From positions 4,692,501-4,756,500 of the forward strand of contig OU342821.1 in NCBI GenBank assembly GCA_910591455.2: a stretch of DNA of 64,000 nt. Direction: 5' to 3'. Below the pieces are notes generated by a model. It had not been told where the DNA came from and searched no databases. It saw nothing but the letters and a program-made list of their open reading frames with translations. The stretch is from Pholis gunnellus. Lineage: Eukaryota > Chordata > Actinopteri > Perciformes > Pholidae. A program made the position numbers and the translations under genes. Of the stretch, positions 41,701 to 53,694 are shown piece by piece; the first letter of the stretch is position 1; the number at the start of each line of letters is the position of its first letter.

Positions 41701-42425
41701 TCAAACATAAAACAGCACTGTAGGCTGCAAGGAGGCACCGAAAGCATATATAGGAGAGGGCAGGGCAAACAACAACGAGATGGCAGTTGTGATTGGTGGT
41801 CCCTCTTCACAGTCCTGCAAGTATAACATATTACCAGGCGACCTGTCTCCAGGAAAGCCAGATGGGCAGTAACAGAAATAGAAAATAATTTGAGGTATAG
41901 AGTCCTCCTCCTCCACCATGATGTTTAAACCTCTGGATTTATAGTCATTCCTCCGGAGAGAGCCTGCCAGAAATTCATGTGATGGAAATGCCGAGGGAAT
42001 CTTGGAACTAGACTTAGTATGAGTGGGCTGGTAATGTGTAAATATATGGAGAGCTTAACCAAAATATGTCTTATGTCGCTTGGGTTACAGCTTCTGAATG
42101 TGGGCTACCTAATCATCCAGGTAAGCTTTCTTAGCTCCCTGCTACAAATATGCCGGTTAATCATTGATGATGAATACATTCCTCCAGCAGCTTTGATTAG
42201 ATATAGCGTGGAAAAACCTGGATAAACTCAGCAGTAGAATAAAATGTTTAACCAAGGATGGTACAGTATGTCAGGTACACAAGAGTGTAGCAGCTGAAAG
42301 CAAAGGGAGAAAAGTAGTATTCCCACATTGCTGTAGTCTGTAAAAACTGTTTTGAAGAAATTCACTTGCCAGTGAACAAAACATTTCAAAGGAGTCCCAC
42401 TCCTTTCGGGAGTATCAAACACTCC

Positions 42426-42431
<6 letters not shown>

Positions 42432-42488
<57 letters not shown>
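42432..42488. repeat. (TG)n microsatellite, about 28 units
   Basis: A pure TG run followed by TCTGTCTGTATG. It lies about 800 bases 3' of the lrrtm4 stop, so it would be CA-rich in a long 3'UTR if one exists. Confidence 0.95.
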
Positions 42489-42490
<2 letters not shown>

Positions 42491-43290
42491 TGTCTGTATG
42501 TCACAGACACACACCTATCCCTGTCTTAGTTACATTGTGGATGGCCAGTGAAAGTATGCATTTCAGTTTGTGCGACTAATCGATTAGGCAGTGAGTAACT
42601 TCAGCAAGTCTGTGTGAAAATGAAGGAAACCTATCAGAGAAGGATGTGCTATTGGGGGACTATGGGCATCTTTTACATCTTTTCCAACTGTCTTGAGCCA
42701 TAGCTCTGTCAAGAAAAGTGTACAGTCATAAGCTCAGGGGGAAGCTCTATTCAGTGACAAGAGCTTCTTTTAGCATTCACATCCAGTGTCCAGAAGTGAA
42801 TCTAACCACCATTCAGCTATTGTCCCTACACAATACTGCTCATCAAAGGTTGAATAGCACTAGAGTAAACACACAAAGCTCAAAGCCTGTGATAATCAAC
42901 CAAAAAAACAAGCCAACAAGTACCTAAACAAGCACAAATGTCTCATCACAAACGGAATTGCTGAGGCTCAAGATTATGCATAATAGGAAATGCAATCAGT
43001 CTCATTTATCTGTATGTCTGTACACTTTTTTTGCAGCAAAACAAACTCAGCAGAGATTAAGGTTTAAGCGAATATGCAAATAAGCATCTGAAAACAGCAG
43101 ATATCTTGATGTACACAAAGTGATGCTAAACCACTTCTGTAATAATCCATGTGTACAGAGTGTTTACCTAACCTGCTGTGTAAGGCTAAGTAATCAAGTA
43201 GCAGATTTAATCATCTATCAAAGCAGTGTAAATAATTACCTCTGGTCGCAGCGCTGTGGACAGAGTTTTGTTTAGGAGGAGTGGCGGTGG

Positions 43291-43305
43291 TGTGGGTCAT
43301 ACCTC
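43291..43305 (-). other. Dual-use site: PDZ-ligand stop codon overlapping a splice donor
   Basis: The last codons of the open exon are GAG GTA TGA (Glu-Val-stop). The same bases read as a splice donor, AG|GTATGA. If unspliced, the protein ends ECEV, a class-type PDZ ligand shared with LRRTM1 and LRRTM3. If spliced, the protein loses Val-stop and continues into a downstream exon, as in the longer mammalian LRRTM4 isoform. A second donor-like sequence, CAGAG|GTAATT, lies about 60 bases downstream at 43239 and could serve a 3'UTR intron. Confidence 0.65.
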
Positions 43306-44864
43306 GCATTCTCGGGAGCCTGAGATGGTATAGGTGCAGGGTCCGGTCCCATTCACAAGCACATCCATGGCCTCAGAGTTGGTGGGCTTGTAGTCCACAT
43401 AGTACTCCTGAAGTGGAGAGCTCAGGGTGCGCTCCGTCTCTCTAGCTTTCTTGCGGCGTTTGCGGGCTGCTGCCGAATGCTCCTGCAGCTGCTTGACACT
43501 GCTAGGATAGCGCTTCCAAGACACGTAGATTACCAACAGGATCATCGCAACAGATAGAAAAAGGGCAACGCTTCCAGCCACAATCTTGTGAAAGGACACA
43601 GGCTCCATGTCTTGCTCTGGGGGAAGGGCCACAGGTGGGGTAACAGCTGACAATGTGGGACCCCTGATAGATCCCTCTCCTCTCTTTCCAGAACCAGTAG
43701 GTGAGGCCAGAATGGCTGGTCGGCGTTCAGTCTGTATAGGGACTCTGGATGGGGTTGGAGGGATACTCACAGTGAGCGTTGTCGCTGGATTTGATTGACA
43801 AACACCAAAAGCTTCGACAGCATCCATCACTTTCTCCCCCTGGGCTTTCTTGGGGGAGGCGCAGATCATGGTGGTCTCCTTTGCCCCTCTGAAGTTTCTC
43901 AGCCAGGCCACCAGAGGACACATGGCAGGGCCACAGTCCCATACATTCCCAGCTAAGCTTATCGTAGTTAAAGAGATCCAGGCATCAACCACCTCCTGCG
44001 AGACATTGGTCAGCTTGTTGGAGTCCAGGTTGAGGGTCTGCAGGTTAGGTAGACATTGGTAAACAACAGCATCCACTTCCATCAGATCATTTCCAGACAG
44101 ATCCAGTTTCTGGATGGAGGCCCAGGTCCAGGTGAGGCCCTGGTTCATTGAGCGAATTCGATTCCACTGCAAGTAAAGTGCCCGCAGATTATAGAGGCGA
44201 GGGAAGTGGGAGAAATTGATCTTTGAGAACTGGTTATGCTCCAAATGCAGCTCAGTGAGCTTGACTAGGCCTGAAAAGGCATTCCGAGTGATACTGCGCA
44301 AGCGGTTGTAACCCAGATCCAGGAACTCAAGATTTCTGCAATCTTGGAACAGACGCACTGGGACAATCTTAAGAGAATTTGAGCGTATGTGAAGGCTGAG
44401 AAGCTTCCGTAGGCCTTGGAACTGCCCAGGCTGCAAGGCTTGCAGCTTGTTGTATGACAGGTCCAGGTTACGCAAATTGGGGACAGGGTGGAATGTGGTA
44501 TTGTGGAGCGACGTGATTTTGTTGGAACTCAGGATCAGCTCTTTGAGCCTGCGGACCCCCTGAAAGGCCATTCCATCCACAGAGGCAATGTAATTGTGGT
44601 CCAAGTAGAGCCAGATGAGGTGGTTGAGGCCTACAAACTGGCCTGCGCGAAGACTGGCAAGGCTGTTGTACCGCAAAGACAGGCCTTCACAGCCTCCTGA
44701 GAGGTTCTTGGGGACATCGCGAAAGGCGCTTGACTCACAATAGACAATTTTTCCATCACAGCGACAACTCTTGGGGCATGCGCGCTCACTCAAAGATGGA
44801 TTTGCTGCCAGCCACACCTGCATCAGGAGTTGGACCACTAACCAGCGACGCCGCAAAGCTGAGC
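43297..44864 (-). CDS. lrrtm4: LRRTM4-like synaptic leucine-rich-repeat transmembrane protein, exon 2 (nearly whole protein)
   Basis: This exon encodes a type I membrane adhesion protein of the postsynaptic membrane of excitatory synapses. Family knowledge: LRRTMs organise synapses by binding presynaptic neurexins, and LRRTM4 also binds heparan-sulfate proteoglycans such as glypicans. With exon 1 the protein starts MGSALRRRW and is 523 residues, against about 518 for the short mammalian form. In that numbering I see a hydrophobic signal peptide (about 1-27), an LRRNT cysteine cap (CPKSCRCDG..VYC, about 31-44), about ten LRRs (61-303), an LRRCT cap (about 308-357), a Pro/Ser/Thr-rich stalk, one transmembrane helix (about 429-449), a basic stop-transfer stretch (KRRKKAR) and a tail with YYVDYKPTNSE ending ECEV. 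N-glycosylation sequons lie at about 55, 123, 218 and 288. The motifs ACPKxCRCDGKIVYCES and CTYTISGSRECE favour LRRTM4 over LRRTM1 and LRRTM3. No alpha-catenin exons, which host other LRRTMs, were seen. The exon start at 44864 is set by the acceptor, because the open frame has no ATG at its head. Teleosts have two lrrtm4 paralogues and I cannot say which this is. Confidence 0.93.
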
Positions 44865-44932
44865 CTACAGGAAGGGGAAAGGGAAGGGGGAGAGGGAGAG
44901 GAAAATGGCAAAGGAGAAAAAAAAAGTTAAGC
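44865..44932 (-). other. lrrtm4 intron 1 acceptor and polypyrimidine tract
   Basis: Read on the minus strand, a long C/T-rich tract with almost no purines runs into CTTCCTGTAG, and exon 2 begins at GCTCAGC. The upstream plus strand is correspondingly a GGGAAGGGG/GAGAGG purine stretch. This is a textbook vertebrate 3' splice site, and it is what fixes the exon boundary, since the open frame alone would continue into the tract. Confidence 0.85.
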
Positions 44933-47653
44933 GGATGAGTTTATTACAGAAACCTTAAACCAGAATTTATAATTCTTTTTAGGTAAACAAATGCATGCTA
45001 CTGAGTAGCTTATTTGTTCCTTGTGTTCAGTATTGTAAATGATGGTGTTCACCAACCATTGGTTGTTTTCTCGAAAAGAAAATAAGAATATATTTCAACA
45101 CATCCAGAGCCACATCCTTGAGGCACAGCAAACTCTGTGGTTTTGCTTACCACTACTGAAGAGGTAGCCAGAAACAGCATCAAATATAGTGTGCTTTAAC
45201 ATTTGGATGAGTTTTTTATTATCGTGTAAAAATATTGCTGGAAAAAGTTAACTCTTTTGTGTTTTTAGCTCATATTCAGTGTAATGATGACTGTGTTCAG
45301 GACACTAACCCGTTTGCCAAAAGCGTAAAAAAAGCAAGGGAAATTCACCAAAAAACACAACACTGAGCTGTGGAAGTCAAGAAAAATAAAGATAAAAGCT
45401 TTTATATGCCAGATGTGATGGAAGCACTTTATAGTTCATTATATATTTACAGGCACTTTAATTTGTCTTTTGATAAGTTGGCCTCATGCCCCCCTGATTT
45501 CTATTTCTTTGAGTTACCAATGCTTATAGCAGTGCGGCTGGACGCTGCCAAGCGTCACATTGTGAGGGGGATTGGGAGTTCTAGTTTTTAGTTCAACTGA
45601 TTATATATTAGTTTTGTTTAGGTTATTTGCTGAAATATTTCTATTTATTGATAGTAACTTTTTGTCCTGTAGTTTTATTTGTAGTTTAGTTAGTCTTTGT
45701 GTTACCCCTTTGTTTGGTCCAATTCATCCTCCACCACCCTATGAGTTCAGTTTGTTTGGTGACTTTTTGTCATTATTAGGTCAGTTTAGTCTATTAAGTT
45801 ATTGTTGTATTGTTATTGAGTGTAGTTGTGTTTAGTTGACCCCTTTTTATGAGCTCAGACCTAATTTACGTATTTTGACAATTGTTGGCTTTATTTTGGG
45901 GTACATAACCCCTCTTTTTTTAAATCCACTTGTGACTCATCATGCCTGCCAGTTCTGCCCCTTACACTAGAGGAAGGAAGACTCTTCCATATACTGATTG
46001 ATGTGGAGTTGCCAGCATTTAACAATGAGGTTCACTTGTCAGGGTCTCTTTTCAGAATTGTTTATCTTCAAAACTGGTTGTCCGTTTAGTATTTCCAGTT
46101 TCCATTTTTCCTTTTCTTGGAAACCCCCTACTTCCACTCAACTGTCACAGCAATGTTGTAAATCAACCTGTGAAATGTGCAGTCTCCAAGGTTGTAAAAT
46201 ACATTGTTAACACCTCCCCCTACACAGACCTTTGTTCACCATCCTTACAACACAACTATTGACACTTAGGTCCAGTCACATCACATTCTACAATTGAGGA
46301 GAATGTCCTTTACAGTAAGTCATCAAACCTGGTGCCTTCAAACCACCAGTGTCTGCAGCTATAGATATTTTTTACAAAACTCCACAGCGCAACTTCTATG
46401 TAGGTTGGGACAAAGGAAGTCTTGCCCAGTAAAGATAGACGCCTCTTCAGCTTCAGTAGATGTAAAGTGATTTGTCATCTCTTATAACCGAAGTACATCT
46501 CACAAGCCTAGTTTTTGCTGTGAAATTCAAGTCTAAAAAACTTCTGGAAAACATCTTGTGACTGTGAATGACGTGACTCACCTACCCCGAAGGCTTCCAA
46601 ACCATTTGAACTATGTAATCTATGGATGGGGAGGTAAAAGCAAATAAGATTCTTCACATACATTTTAATATTTTCAGGACAGACGCTATGGATTTATGGA
46701 ATAAATGACAGCCCAGTAAGTTTTACTTACAGCATACAAATAAGAATGTCATCTCTGATATGGCCAGTGTTCTTGGTGAATCTTATGGTCAGATGACTAG
46801 CGGGTAGTCTGACAAGCCAGCAAGCAGCTTGTCTGACACCAATTTGTTCCACATGACAGTGGAAATAATATTATCAAGAGAAGGCCTACAGCATGACTTG
46901 TTTGGACCCCGAGGGTTCATGACCTGTGTCTAATCATGAACCATGATCATTACTGTGATTTTACTGCGACTTAAAACTTTATAGACTGAGTTGTAAATTA
47001 GAATTGACTGTACTTTTTATTGATTTATTTTAAAGCAGTAGGAGTTGTTATATACTAAGTAATATTGGTTCTTTTGAAAATTGAATTTTCCCACTTAATG
47101 ACCGAATAGTATAGTCAAAGTCTTGTTTCAATTACAAAAACATTTCACAATCAGATACAGAACATTGTGTGGATGCATTACCTCAAATGACATGCTGTTA
47201 GCTGTTTCAATTGATGTAATTTGCCCCTGCATGTTTACACTGAATACAAACTGACAACCAGTGTTGAGGCGAAGCAACTTATAATTTTGCTCAGTCATAT
47301 CTTTATCTGTGTTTGCATTCAGTCAACCCATAAGCCATCATTGCACCAATGGCAGAGGCAGATAAGTCGTGAAAGGCAGCGTGTACAGAGCAAATTAACA
47401 TTCAAGAGCTGGTGGTTGTGCATACAATCCCGGAGGCGTATTCAATTCAAAATTCCAGCCATTTCATGTATAACCAAAACCGAAGCAGCACAGGTTCAGC
47501 ATGAATCATCGATTCTGCTTTCCACTGGTTCGGAGAGAAATCACTATAAACCCTATGGAATTACACAACTCATCTGTGCTGCAGAAAACAACTAACTGAA
47601 TGCCAAAATGTGTCTGTGGAGAATTGCTACTTTTCTATGATGTAAATTTCTTA

Positions 47654-47655
<2 letters not shown>

Positions 47656-47689
<34 letters not shown>
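47656..47689. repeat. (GT)n microsatellite in lrrtm4 intron 1
   Basis: A pure GT run of about 17 units. Confidence 0.95.
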
Positions 47690-47692
<3 letters not shown>

Positions 47693-50556
47693 CAGGGCTT
47701 CAAATACTATTTGAAAAGTCAAAAACAGTGGTAAGTAGCTCCCTGTGATATCATTCCTTGTTCTGAGGTGAGACAGAGTTGTTTCCATTAAAATCGTTCC
47801 CCTTTACAGAGCCACTAATGATGTGTCATTAAGATGCATTGATTTCCCCTTGAGGGAGTGGTATGGGGGGATTCACTACTTATATGTGTCTCTCAAGGCA
47901 ATATCATCAAGTGTGGACTTTATTACCACTATCATAGTGATATAATATTAATATGTCACAATGGAAGTAGTCCACACATTAAATAGCTTACAAAATGTGT
48001 TGGCACGCACCACGATGAATTTTGTAACAGAAATGAGTTGTGTTGCATTGAGGATGAGCTAAAAACATGGAATAACCGTTGCAGTTGAGGCAATAAGCGT
48101 TATTTGGATTTGTCTAGTGTTTTCTGTAATCTTTGCAGGATTTGTCAGAAATAATTCCCTGACATAGAGTGGCTGAGAGGCATCATGGAGCATATGCTAT
48201 CTAACATAGCCATTCCACTCCTTGCCAAGCATCTGCTGATCCCATATGGGTATTGACTGAGAGTGTGACTGAGGGAGGGAGACACACTTACTGTTTGTTT
48301 TTTTCAGAGGAATCTTTCATCATTCCTTACAGATGGAGGGAACCATGGAACTGTACAGATAATTTGTGCTGTCTATTGATTATACCAGCAGATACATCAA
48401 TCACGTTTCTTCATCTTGGATTCCAACAACTGTGATACATTCCCGTGAACGTTACGGAGACAAAAGACGGCGATCACAAGACGCAGCGCATCTGAGTGCA
48501 GCCAATTTGTTTGCTTTTTTTACAGGGCAGGTTTCTGAATGTGGCTTCAACTAATTTGCCAACAACATTGTGCATCAAAGGCAAAAAAGGTAAAGACGGC
48601 AGACGAATGCCAATATAGAACAATGGCCATGTGTAATGTTCCATGTGGTTTTGAAGCAATTTTAATAGACTGGGGAAGAGAATGTGTGGGCTGTTAAACA
48701 TGAATGCATGCTTTCTAAAATTTGTGTCTGACTCGCGAGTCCCAGGAGGCTGCAGAAACAGACACCTATTGCTTTTATTTCCCATGTGCATAATAGGCTT
48801 GTTTTATTAGAAGTGACTCCGCCGTCTCTTTCAAACTGAGCCTGCCTCACAAGACCACCCCCCCACACACACACACTGACACTGTATGCGGTTTAATGAG
48901 CGCCCTGTGCACTAATGCCTCTGTAAGTCATCTCATTCCCTTCTACTCCTCTTATCTTATTCACAAAGGAGCACAAGTCACCCTCTGAGCTGTCACTCGT
49001 GGGGTTTGTGTCTCCATTACCTCTTACCTGATGCACCTCTCACCATTACTGTTCTTATGCAGGATCTAGTGAGATGAATAATTTCTCCCTCATTCTGTTC
49101 TCTGTCCTTTTTGAAAATATGCTAGTTATTCACGTCCTTGAACCACGCTGCCATCAGGCTGTTGCTAGACTGTGATGCCTATTCTTTATGCATCTCCGTG
49201 GCCCTTTCGCTTCCCTTGCTGATTTCCATTTTCGCCCTCCAAACGTCTTTTTTCCTTGCCTCGATCAGATCCAGCTTTTAGGACACCTGTGATTCTGTGT
49301 CACCCTCTGCAGTTTATCTGTCTAGATCTAATACAAATGGAAGAGTCAAAGCTCAAGTTTGTCTCAAGGCATGTTCGTAACGCTTAGTTGTGTAGCAGAC
49401 GGCCTTGCTGTCCTCAGCACGGGGAAGATAGCCGTTTTCTGCCTCTCAACCCTAACGCATGGAGAGAGTAAGTGCACTTTACTGCTGACCTAAAATAAAA
49501 CCAAATGTAGCTTAATAACTTTGGGAAATGGACTCGCTAACTGGTGCACTTTGAGTGCACACTAGTGGCTCATTGCTATGTGTTGCCTGTCATTGACAAA
49601 GCGGCTACCAGCCTCAGCCTTGACTGCACATAAAGGCTGGACAAGAGCCGAACACACAGGGAAGGACGTCCCCGGACCAGCCTAAGCCATCCTATTAGTC
49701 TCCAATTATCTTTGAGATGATAGCAAGGCCTGCCAAGTTAGGCCCATCTCAACAGTGGTTGGGAAACAGTGTGTCCTGGCGTGCCCGTCTTGTATTTGTA
49801 GCAGTGATTAGGGTAGAATATGGAAATGCACTACAGGGAGTATTGTCATGAATACTGTGAACATACACACGGTTACTGTGACAATACATTATAATGCTAC
49901 ATCTGCCAAAGTTTTCGAAACTGAAATTACTGTACAATCTAGGCTAATGCGGGTTGGCGATCGGATCGTATATCGCAGATTTTTTTTTTTTTACACCGAT
50001 ATTAAAGCGATTTTAACTAACTTCCTATCAGACCTAAGATGTTATTTAAAAACATCTCTAGAATCTGAGCCCCACTGTGCATTTAGAGATGTTTCCGGTG
50101 GAATGGCATGTCCGCCCGCTGAGCGCAATTAATCAGCACGAGCTACAAGTGAATTTTAAATCCTTCATTATGAAACAGTTTGCCGTCTCTTTTCCATGGA
50201 TATCCATATGCTCGCTCAACAAATGTTGCTTTGAGCGCCATAAGAGTAGTTAACATTAGGGATGTGATTTGTATTGAGATTTTAAAATAGTATATTGATG
50301 GTAAACGGAACAAGTATGTTGTAATATTGTCGCACTATGCCCAGACTCCCAGGCTTTTAAAAGGGAGCTTGTTTTATGAATAGAAATTTTAAATGTTTTA
50401 CATAAAATGTTCAAACTCTTTTATCAATGTATATCCACGTAATTTATAGGAAGGTTACAGTACTGTAAGTCTAGTTCAATAAACACAGCATTGGCCCTCG
50501 GCTGGACTAAATGCGCGCCTGTGATTGGAGAAGAGTACTAAGCATGGTCTCTAGTA

Positions 50557-50699
50557 GAGGGCGGAGCTTGTGTGAGTTGGAACCATAGACTGAATACAAG
50601 AAGTGGACATAATCACTGTGACGTCACTCATTGGTTTGTGATATGTAGTCATTTTGGGGTTTGTCATTTTGGCCTTCGCCATGTTGGTTTTGGTTCGCA
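50557..50699 (+). repeat. CCATCTTGG / TGACGTCA dispersed repeat, copy 2 (in lrrtm4 intron 1)
   Basis: AGAGGGCGGAGCTTGTG is followed by ACAAGAAGTGGACATAATCA, GTGACGTCACTCATTGG and GCCATGTTGGTTTTGG, matching the 35557-35777 copy word by word with substitutions. The AGAGGGCGGAGC word precedes the body here but follows it in the other copy, which suggests a tandem parent or a rearranged insertion. A GGTTTAAG repeat abuts it on the right. Confidence 0.6.
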
Positions 50700-50745
50700 G
50701 GTAGGCAACACACTATTTAGTTAGGTTTAAGAAAAGATTGTAACT
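50700..50745 (+). repeat. GGTTTAGG-type repeat, short copy B
   Basis: GTAGGCAACACACTATTTAG is followed by TTAGGTTTAAGAAAAGATTG, the same wording as the larger clusters at 57239 and 60128. It directly follows the CCATCTTGG repeat. Confidence 0.45.
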
Positions 50746-52658
50746 ATGGAAGTGGCATCACTTAAGCATGGAAGTTACGTGACATCTGGGTAAAACCCAT
50801 ATTATCCCCAAATACGAGATACTACATCTTTTTTGACACAAAGTCTTCCATGATGGCATTTCACTGGCGTGCTGTAACATAACACCCTCTCCCACTCCGC
50901 CTCCTGGCGATTGAGATTGCCTCTTGGCGATCTCGAGTAACCCCAAATGGATGATGTGAAAGTAGAAGTGATCACCCAACCCTTATCCTATCCAGTTTGG
51001 AGAACAAAAGGTAAATGAACAGTAACCAGGCAACAGCTTTCCTCCTGTTCAGGGCTCAATACAAACTAGGTTTTGACCTCATATGTCAAGGTTGTGCTTT
51101 GTTTTTATTCTACCGTGTCATCCTACAATAGCTCAGGTACCCAACAAAAGAGCAGCATCCTGATCAAGTTGAACTAATAAATCCATAGTGATGGGATTGC
51201 ATTCTTGACTGGGCAACACACCCCCGACAAAAGAGCAAAGAAACAATAAAAACATGCATAACTCTGAAAGTAGACAAGTGGCCTTGCTCTGGTTTTTCAT
51301 TTGTGAGGATCACATTTGATTTCCCCACACTTCCTCAAAGATCTGTTTTAGGGTTTAGATTAGCATTGTAACTGACTTCCTCCATGTGTTCTTGTAGAGA
51401 AGATAAAAAACAGTATATTTATATCTCTTTGACTGGGACTATTGCCTAACATTGCTGATGATTAGATTACATTAGTACACATATGAAATGTTACTGGCAA
51501 ACCCTTCCAGGGTGTAGCTCAATGCATCCAGGCCCTAAAAACCTGGACAGGATCAGCATGTATATTGCAGGTTATAAATGCTGGATCCCAAGCGCCTCAC
51601 AAGCAATTGATTTTTTTTTTCTTTCAAAATAAGTAAATGTAAATAAGAAAAGGCCCCATATCGCCCTCAAAGGGCCTTTTAATCTCCGGCCCTTGACTTG
51701 CTTTACCGTGGCATTTCAACAATGCTACCTGTAGGATGCTTGAGGGCTAGAAGAATGTCATCTGTTGCCCATAACACTGAGTACTGTGAGCTCGCCGGAC
51801 GAGCCACTGTCGCACTGATGCAAAGAAACAGTGCATCTGTTTTTATTTTGTATGATGCAGACAGCATGTGGGATGTCATTCAGGCCTCTGAATTCATCTT
51901 AAAGCTCTGCAACTGCCTCATTGGCTGTGGCTTTTTATTTCTTTATTTAATTTTTACAATCCCTACCCTACTGTTCTCCTGCAAGGGAGATCTCTAATGA
52001 TATGGCCCATGAAACATAAGTGCGTTGCATGCTGCTAATGAAGAGCATCGCTGTCAGCTACACTGGCGGATGACTGAGATTACGGCGACGCATAATCATG
52101 AAATAATTGTGGGCAGCAGCGTGACGCCGTGTGCCCGACAAGAGTTGCATTTTTCGGGGGCTGGCCTGAACCCCTGGACTTGAAATACTTTTGGAGCAAA
52201 AATCTCTGCACGTCGACTATGCCGGGTTCTTTTGACATACTCTGGTATTAAATTAAGGTACTGGGGCCCATAAACTGGACCTCTATGATTAACAATATAT
52301 GGTTGCTTTGCAGCACACATAAATTACATCTGAGCTCCCACCGGCCCATACTGTATGGCTTTTCTGCGCTGTTGTAGCTTATATTGATGTGGTGCAGTAA
52401 CCCGCCGTGGGTCGATACATCATGCGGCCTCGCAATTAATGGCACAGCACCACCAGTGAACTTGGCCATCTGTATACCAGTTAAGGATGGCTGAGGAGAT
52501 TAGGGCAACCCCAGACAATGAAATCAGACCGAGACAATGCAAAAACAAAAGATGGAGGAGAAGAAGCTCAATGTTTGATTTGATTAGATTTTTCCATGGA
52601 GGAAAGGCATGAATTACTACGACACAGCTAACGGTTAAATACCAAGAGAGGTACAGAG

Positions 52659-52682
52659 TGTGTGTGTGTGTGTGTGGGGGGG
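52659..52682. repeat. (TG)n microsatellite ending in a G run
   Basis: About eight TG units passing into GGGGGGG. Confidence 0.9.
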
Positions 52683-52850
52683 AGCAGTGGGGGACTACGA
52701 GTGTGCAACTGACACACGCGTAAAGGACACAGAACGAGGCGAAACATTGTTAATTCTCAATGTATATGATTACGAATAAGGTGGTTAAAACACGTGCACG
52801 CGCGCAGACAGAGAAACAACATGATGCATTGCTGAAAGAGTGGGGTGTTT

Positions 52851-52874
52851 ACACACACACACACACGCACACGC
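52851..52874. repeat. (AC)n microsatellite, imperfect
   Basis: ACACAC units with two CG-type interruptions, in the CpG-richer promoter-proximal end of lrrtm4 intron 1. Confidence 0.9.
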
Positions 52875-53690
52875 CTGCAAACAAACACACAGACGCAGAG
52901 TATATTGATAGATGGACGCGCAGTTTTCTGCTGGATTTTGGAGAGTCCCTCTCGGTGCCAGGTGCAGAACACGACGGCTGTCTCTGAATGAAAATCAGTC
53001 CGCTAAGCAAAAAAAAAAGAAGAAAAAAAACCTGCACGAGCCCCGCGCCTTCAGCCCGCAAAGAGTTTCGGGGGAGGCGTCAGCACCGGGCTGAAACTGG
53101 ACAATGGGGCTTCGTGCGCACAGATTAAGCCCAAATCAATGATTATGCAGGGCCACGCTTTATAAAGTTGACTGGCGTCCAGCGTTTGCCGTGATTAGCA
53201 TTTCAGTCCACGCCAGTGAGCCAGCGACTCTAAGTAGTCATGGAAAAAAAAAGAAAAAAGGATAGACCTCATTTAGACATACGAGCTTATTTGCTCTGCT
53301 AGCGATTGTTGAACCAAATATTTTGGCGCACGGCGTTGTGAAATACAAGTATAAGTACGGGCTCTAATAAGCCATATACCAGCAAGAAATGGAGGAGAAA
53401 AACACATTGCAGCTCTGCGACTAACAGGCTACATACAGGCTTCAGCCACATCCTTCAAGCTCCCCGAACCACTTCACAAAAGACACCAAAAGCCCATATT
53501 TGACATTGCAAGAGTGCATTTTGGAAAATAAGAAGACCGTTTTTTGATGCACACATATTATTTAACCCAGGTTCCGATCGGAAGAGACACAGAGGCGTCC
53601 TCGTGTTGTATTGAGAGAAAAGAAGACAGCAGGAGAATATATATATATTTTTGAATATGATGAAAGATGATAACACGAAACAGAACTCAC

Positions 53691-53694
53691 CCAT
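53691..53694 (-). CDS. lrrtm4: lrrtm4 exon 1 coding part (ATG plus one base)
   Basis: On the minus strand the sequence reads GCGGAC-ATG-G followed directly by GTGAGT, a consensus 5' splice donor. The exon ends in phase 1. The leftover G joins the GC at the start of exon 2 (44864) to make GGC, giving M-G-S-A-L-R-R-R-W in frame with the large LRR exon. Family knowledge: LRRTM2-4 genes carry the start codon at the end of exon 1, and mammalian LRRTM3 and LRRTM4 also begin Met-Gly, so the split is expected. The start context is strong (G at -3, G at +4). An in-frame TAG lies eight codons upstream, so no longer N-terminus is possible from this exon. The pairing of the two exons is inferred from phase, strand and splice signals; no transcript was available. 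Confidence 0.85.

Larger units (their letters stand above)
30301..43290. other. Non-coding stretch 3' of lrrtm4 exon 2
   Basis: Apart from the repeat at 35557 and microsatellites, I see no exon. A third lrrtm4 exon encoding the long C-terminus known in mammals (with a PYYSYDQP-like start) was looked for on the minus strand here and not found. An ATTAAA polyadenylation-like word sits at 43206-43211 on the minus strand, about 90 bases past the stop, too little to call a 3'UTR end. Confidence 0.55.
44865..53690 (-). other. lrrtm4 intron 1 (about 8.8 kb)
   Basis: The intron is bounded by GTGAGT at 53690 and a CTGTAG acceptor at 44865. It holds no convincing exon on either strand. Contents I can name are a T-rich plus-strand stretch (about 45570-45960), a (TG)n run near 47656, a CCATCTTGG/TGACGTCA repeat copy with an adjoining GGTTTAAG repeat (50590-50745), and CA/TG runs at 52659-52675 and 52851-52874. 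The 3' part (about 52700-53690) is richer in GC and CpG than the rest and may belong to the promoter-proximal region. Confidence 0.8.

Noticed and set aside
1..43296. Alpha-catenin or other host-gene exons around lrrtm4
   Set aside because: Some LRRTM genes sit inside CTNNA introns. I found no stretch resembling catenin coding sequence on either strand, which agrees with the LRRTM4 assignment.
45370..45980. T-rich stretch in lrrtm4 intron 1 considered as a solo LTR
   Set aside because: It has retrotransposon-tail-like wording and a TGTGAGGGGG start, but I found no matching terminal CA with a target duplication, primer site or polypurine tract.
53455..53694. 79-codon frame beginning at the lrrtm4 ATG and reading on into the intron
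   Set aside because: Its start is the true lrrtm4 start codon, but after ATGG it crosses a consensus donor; the continuing frame has no LRRTM features, whereas splicing to 44864 restores them.
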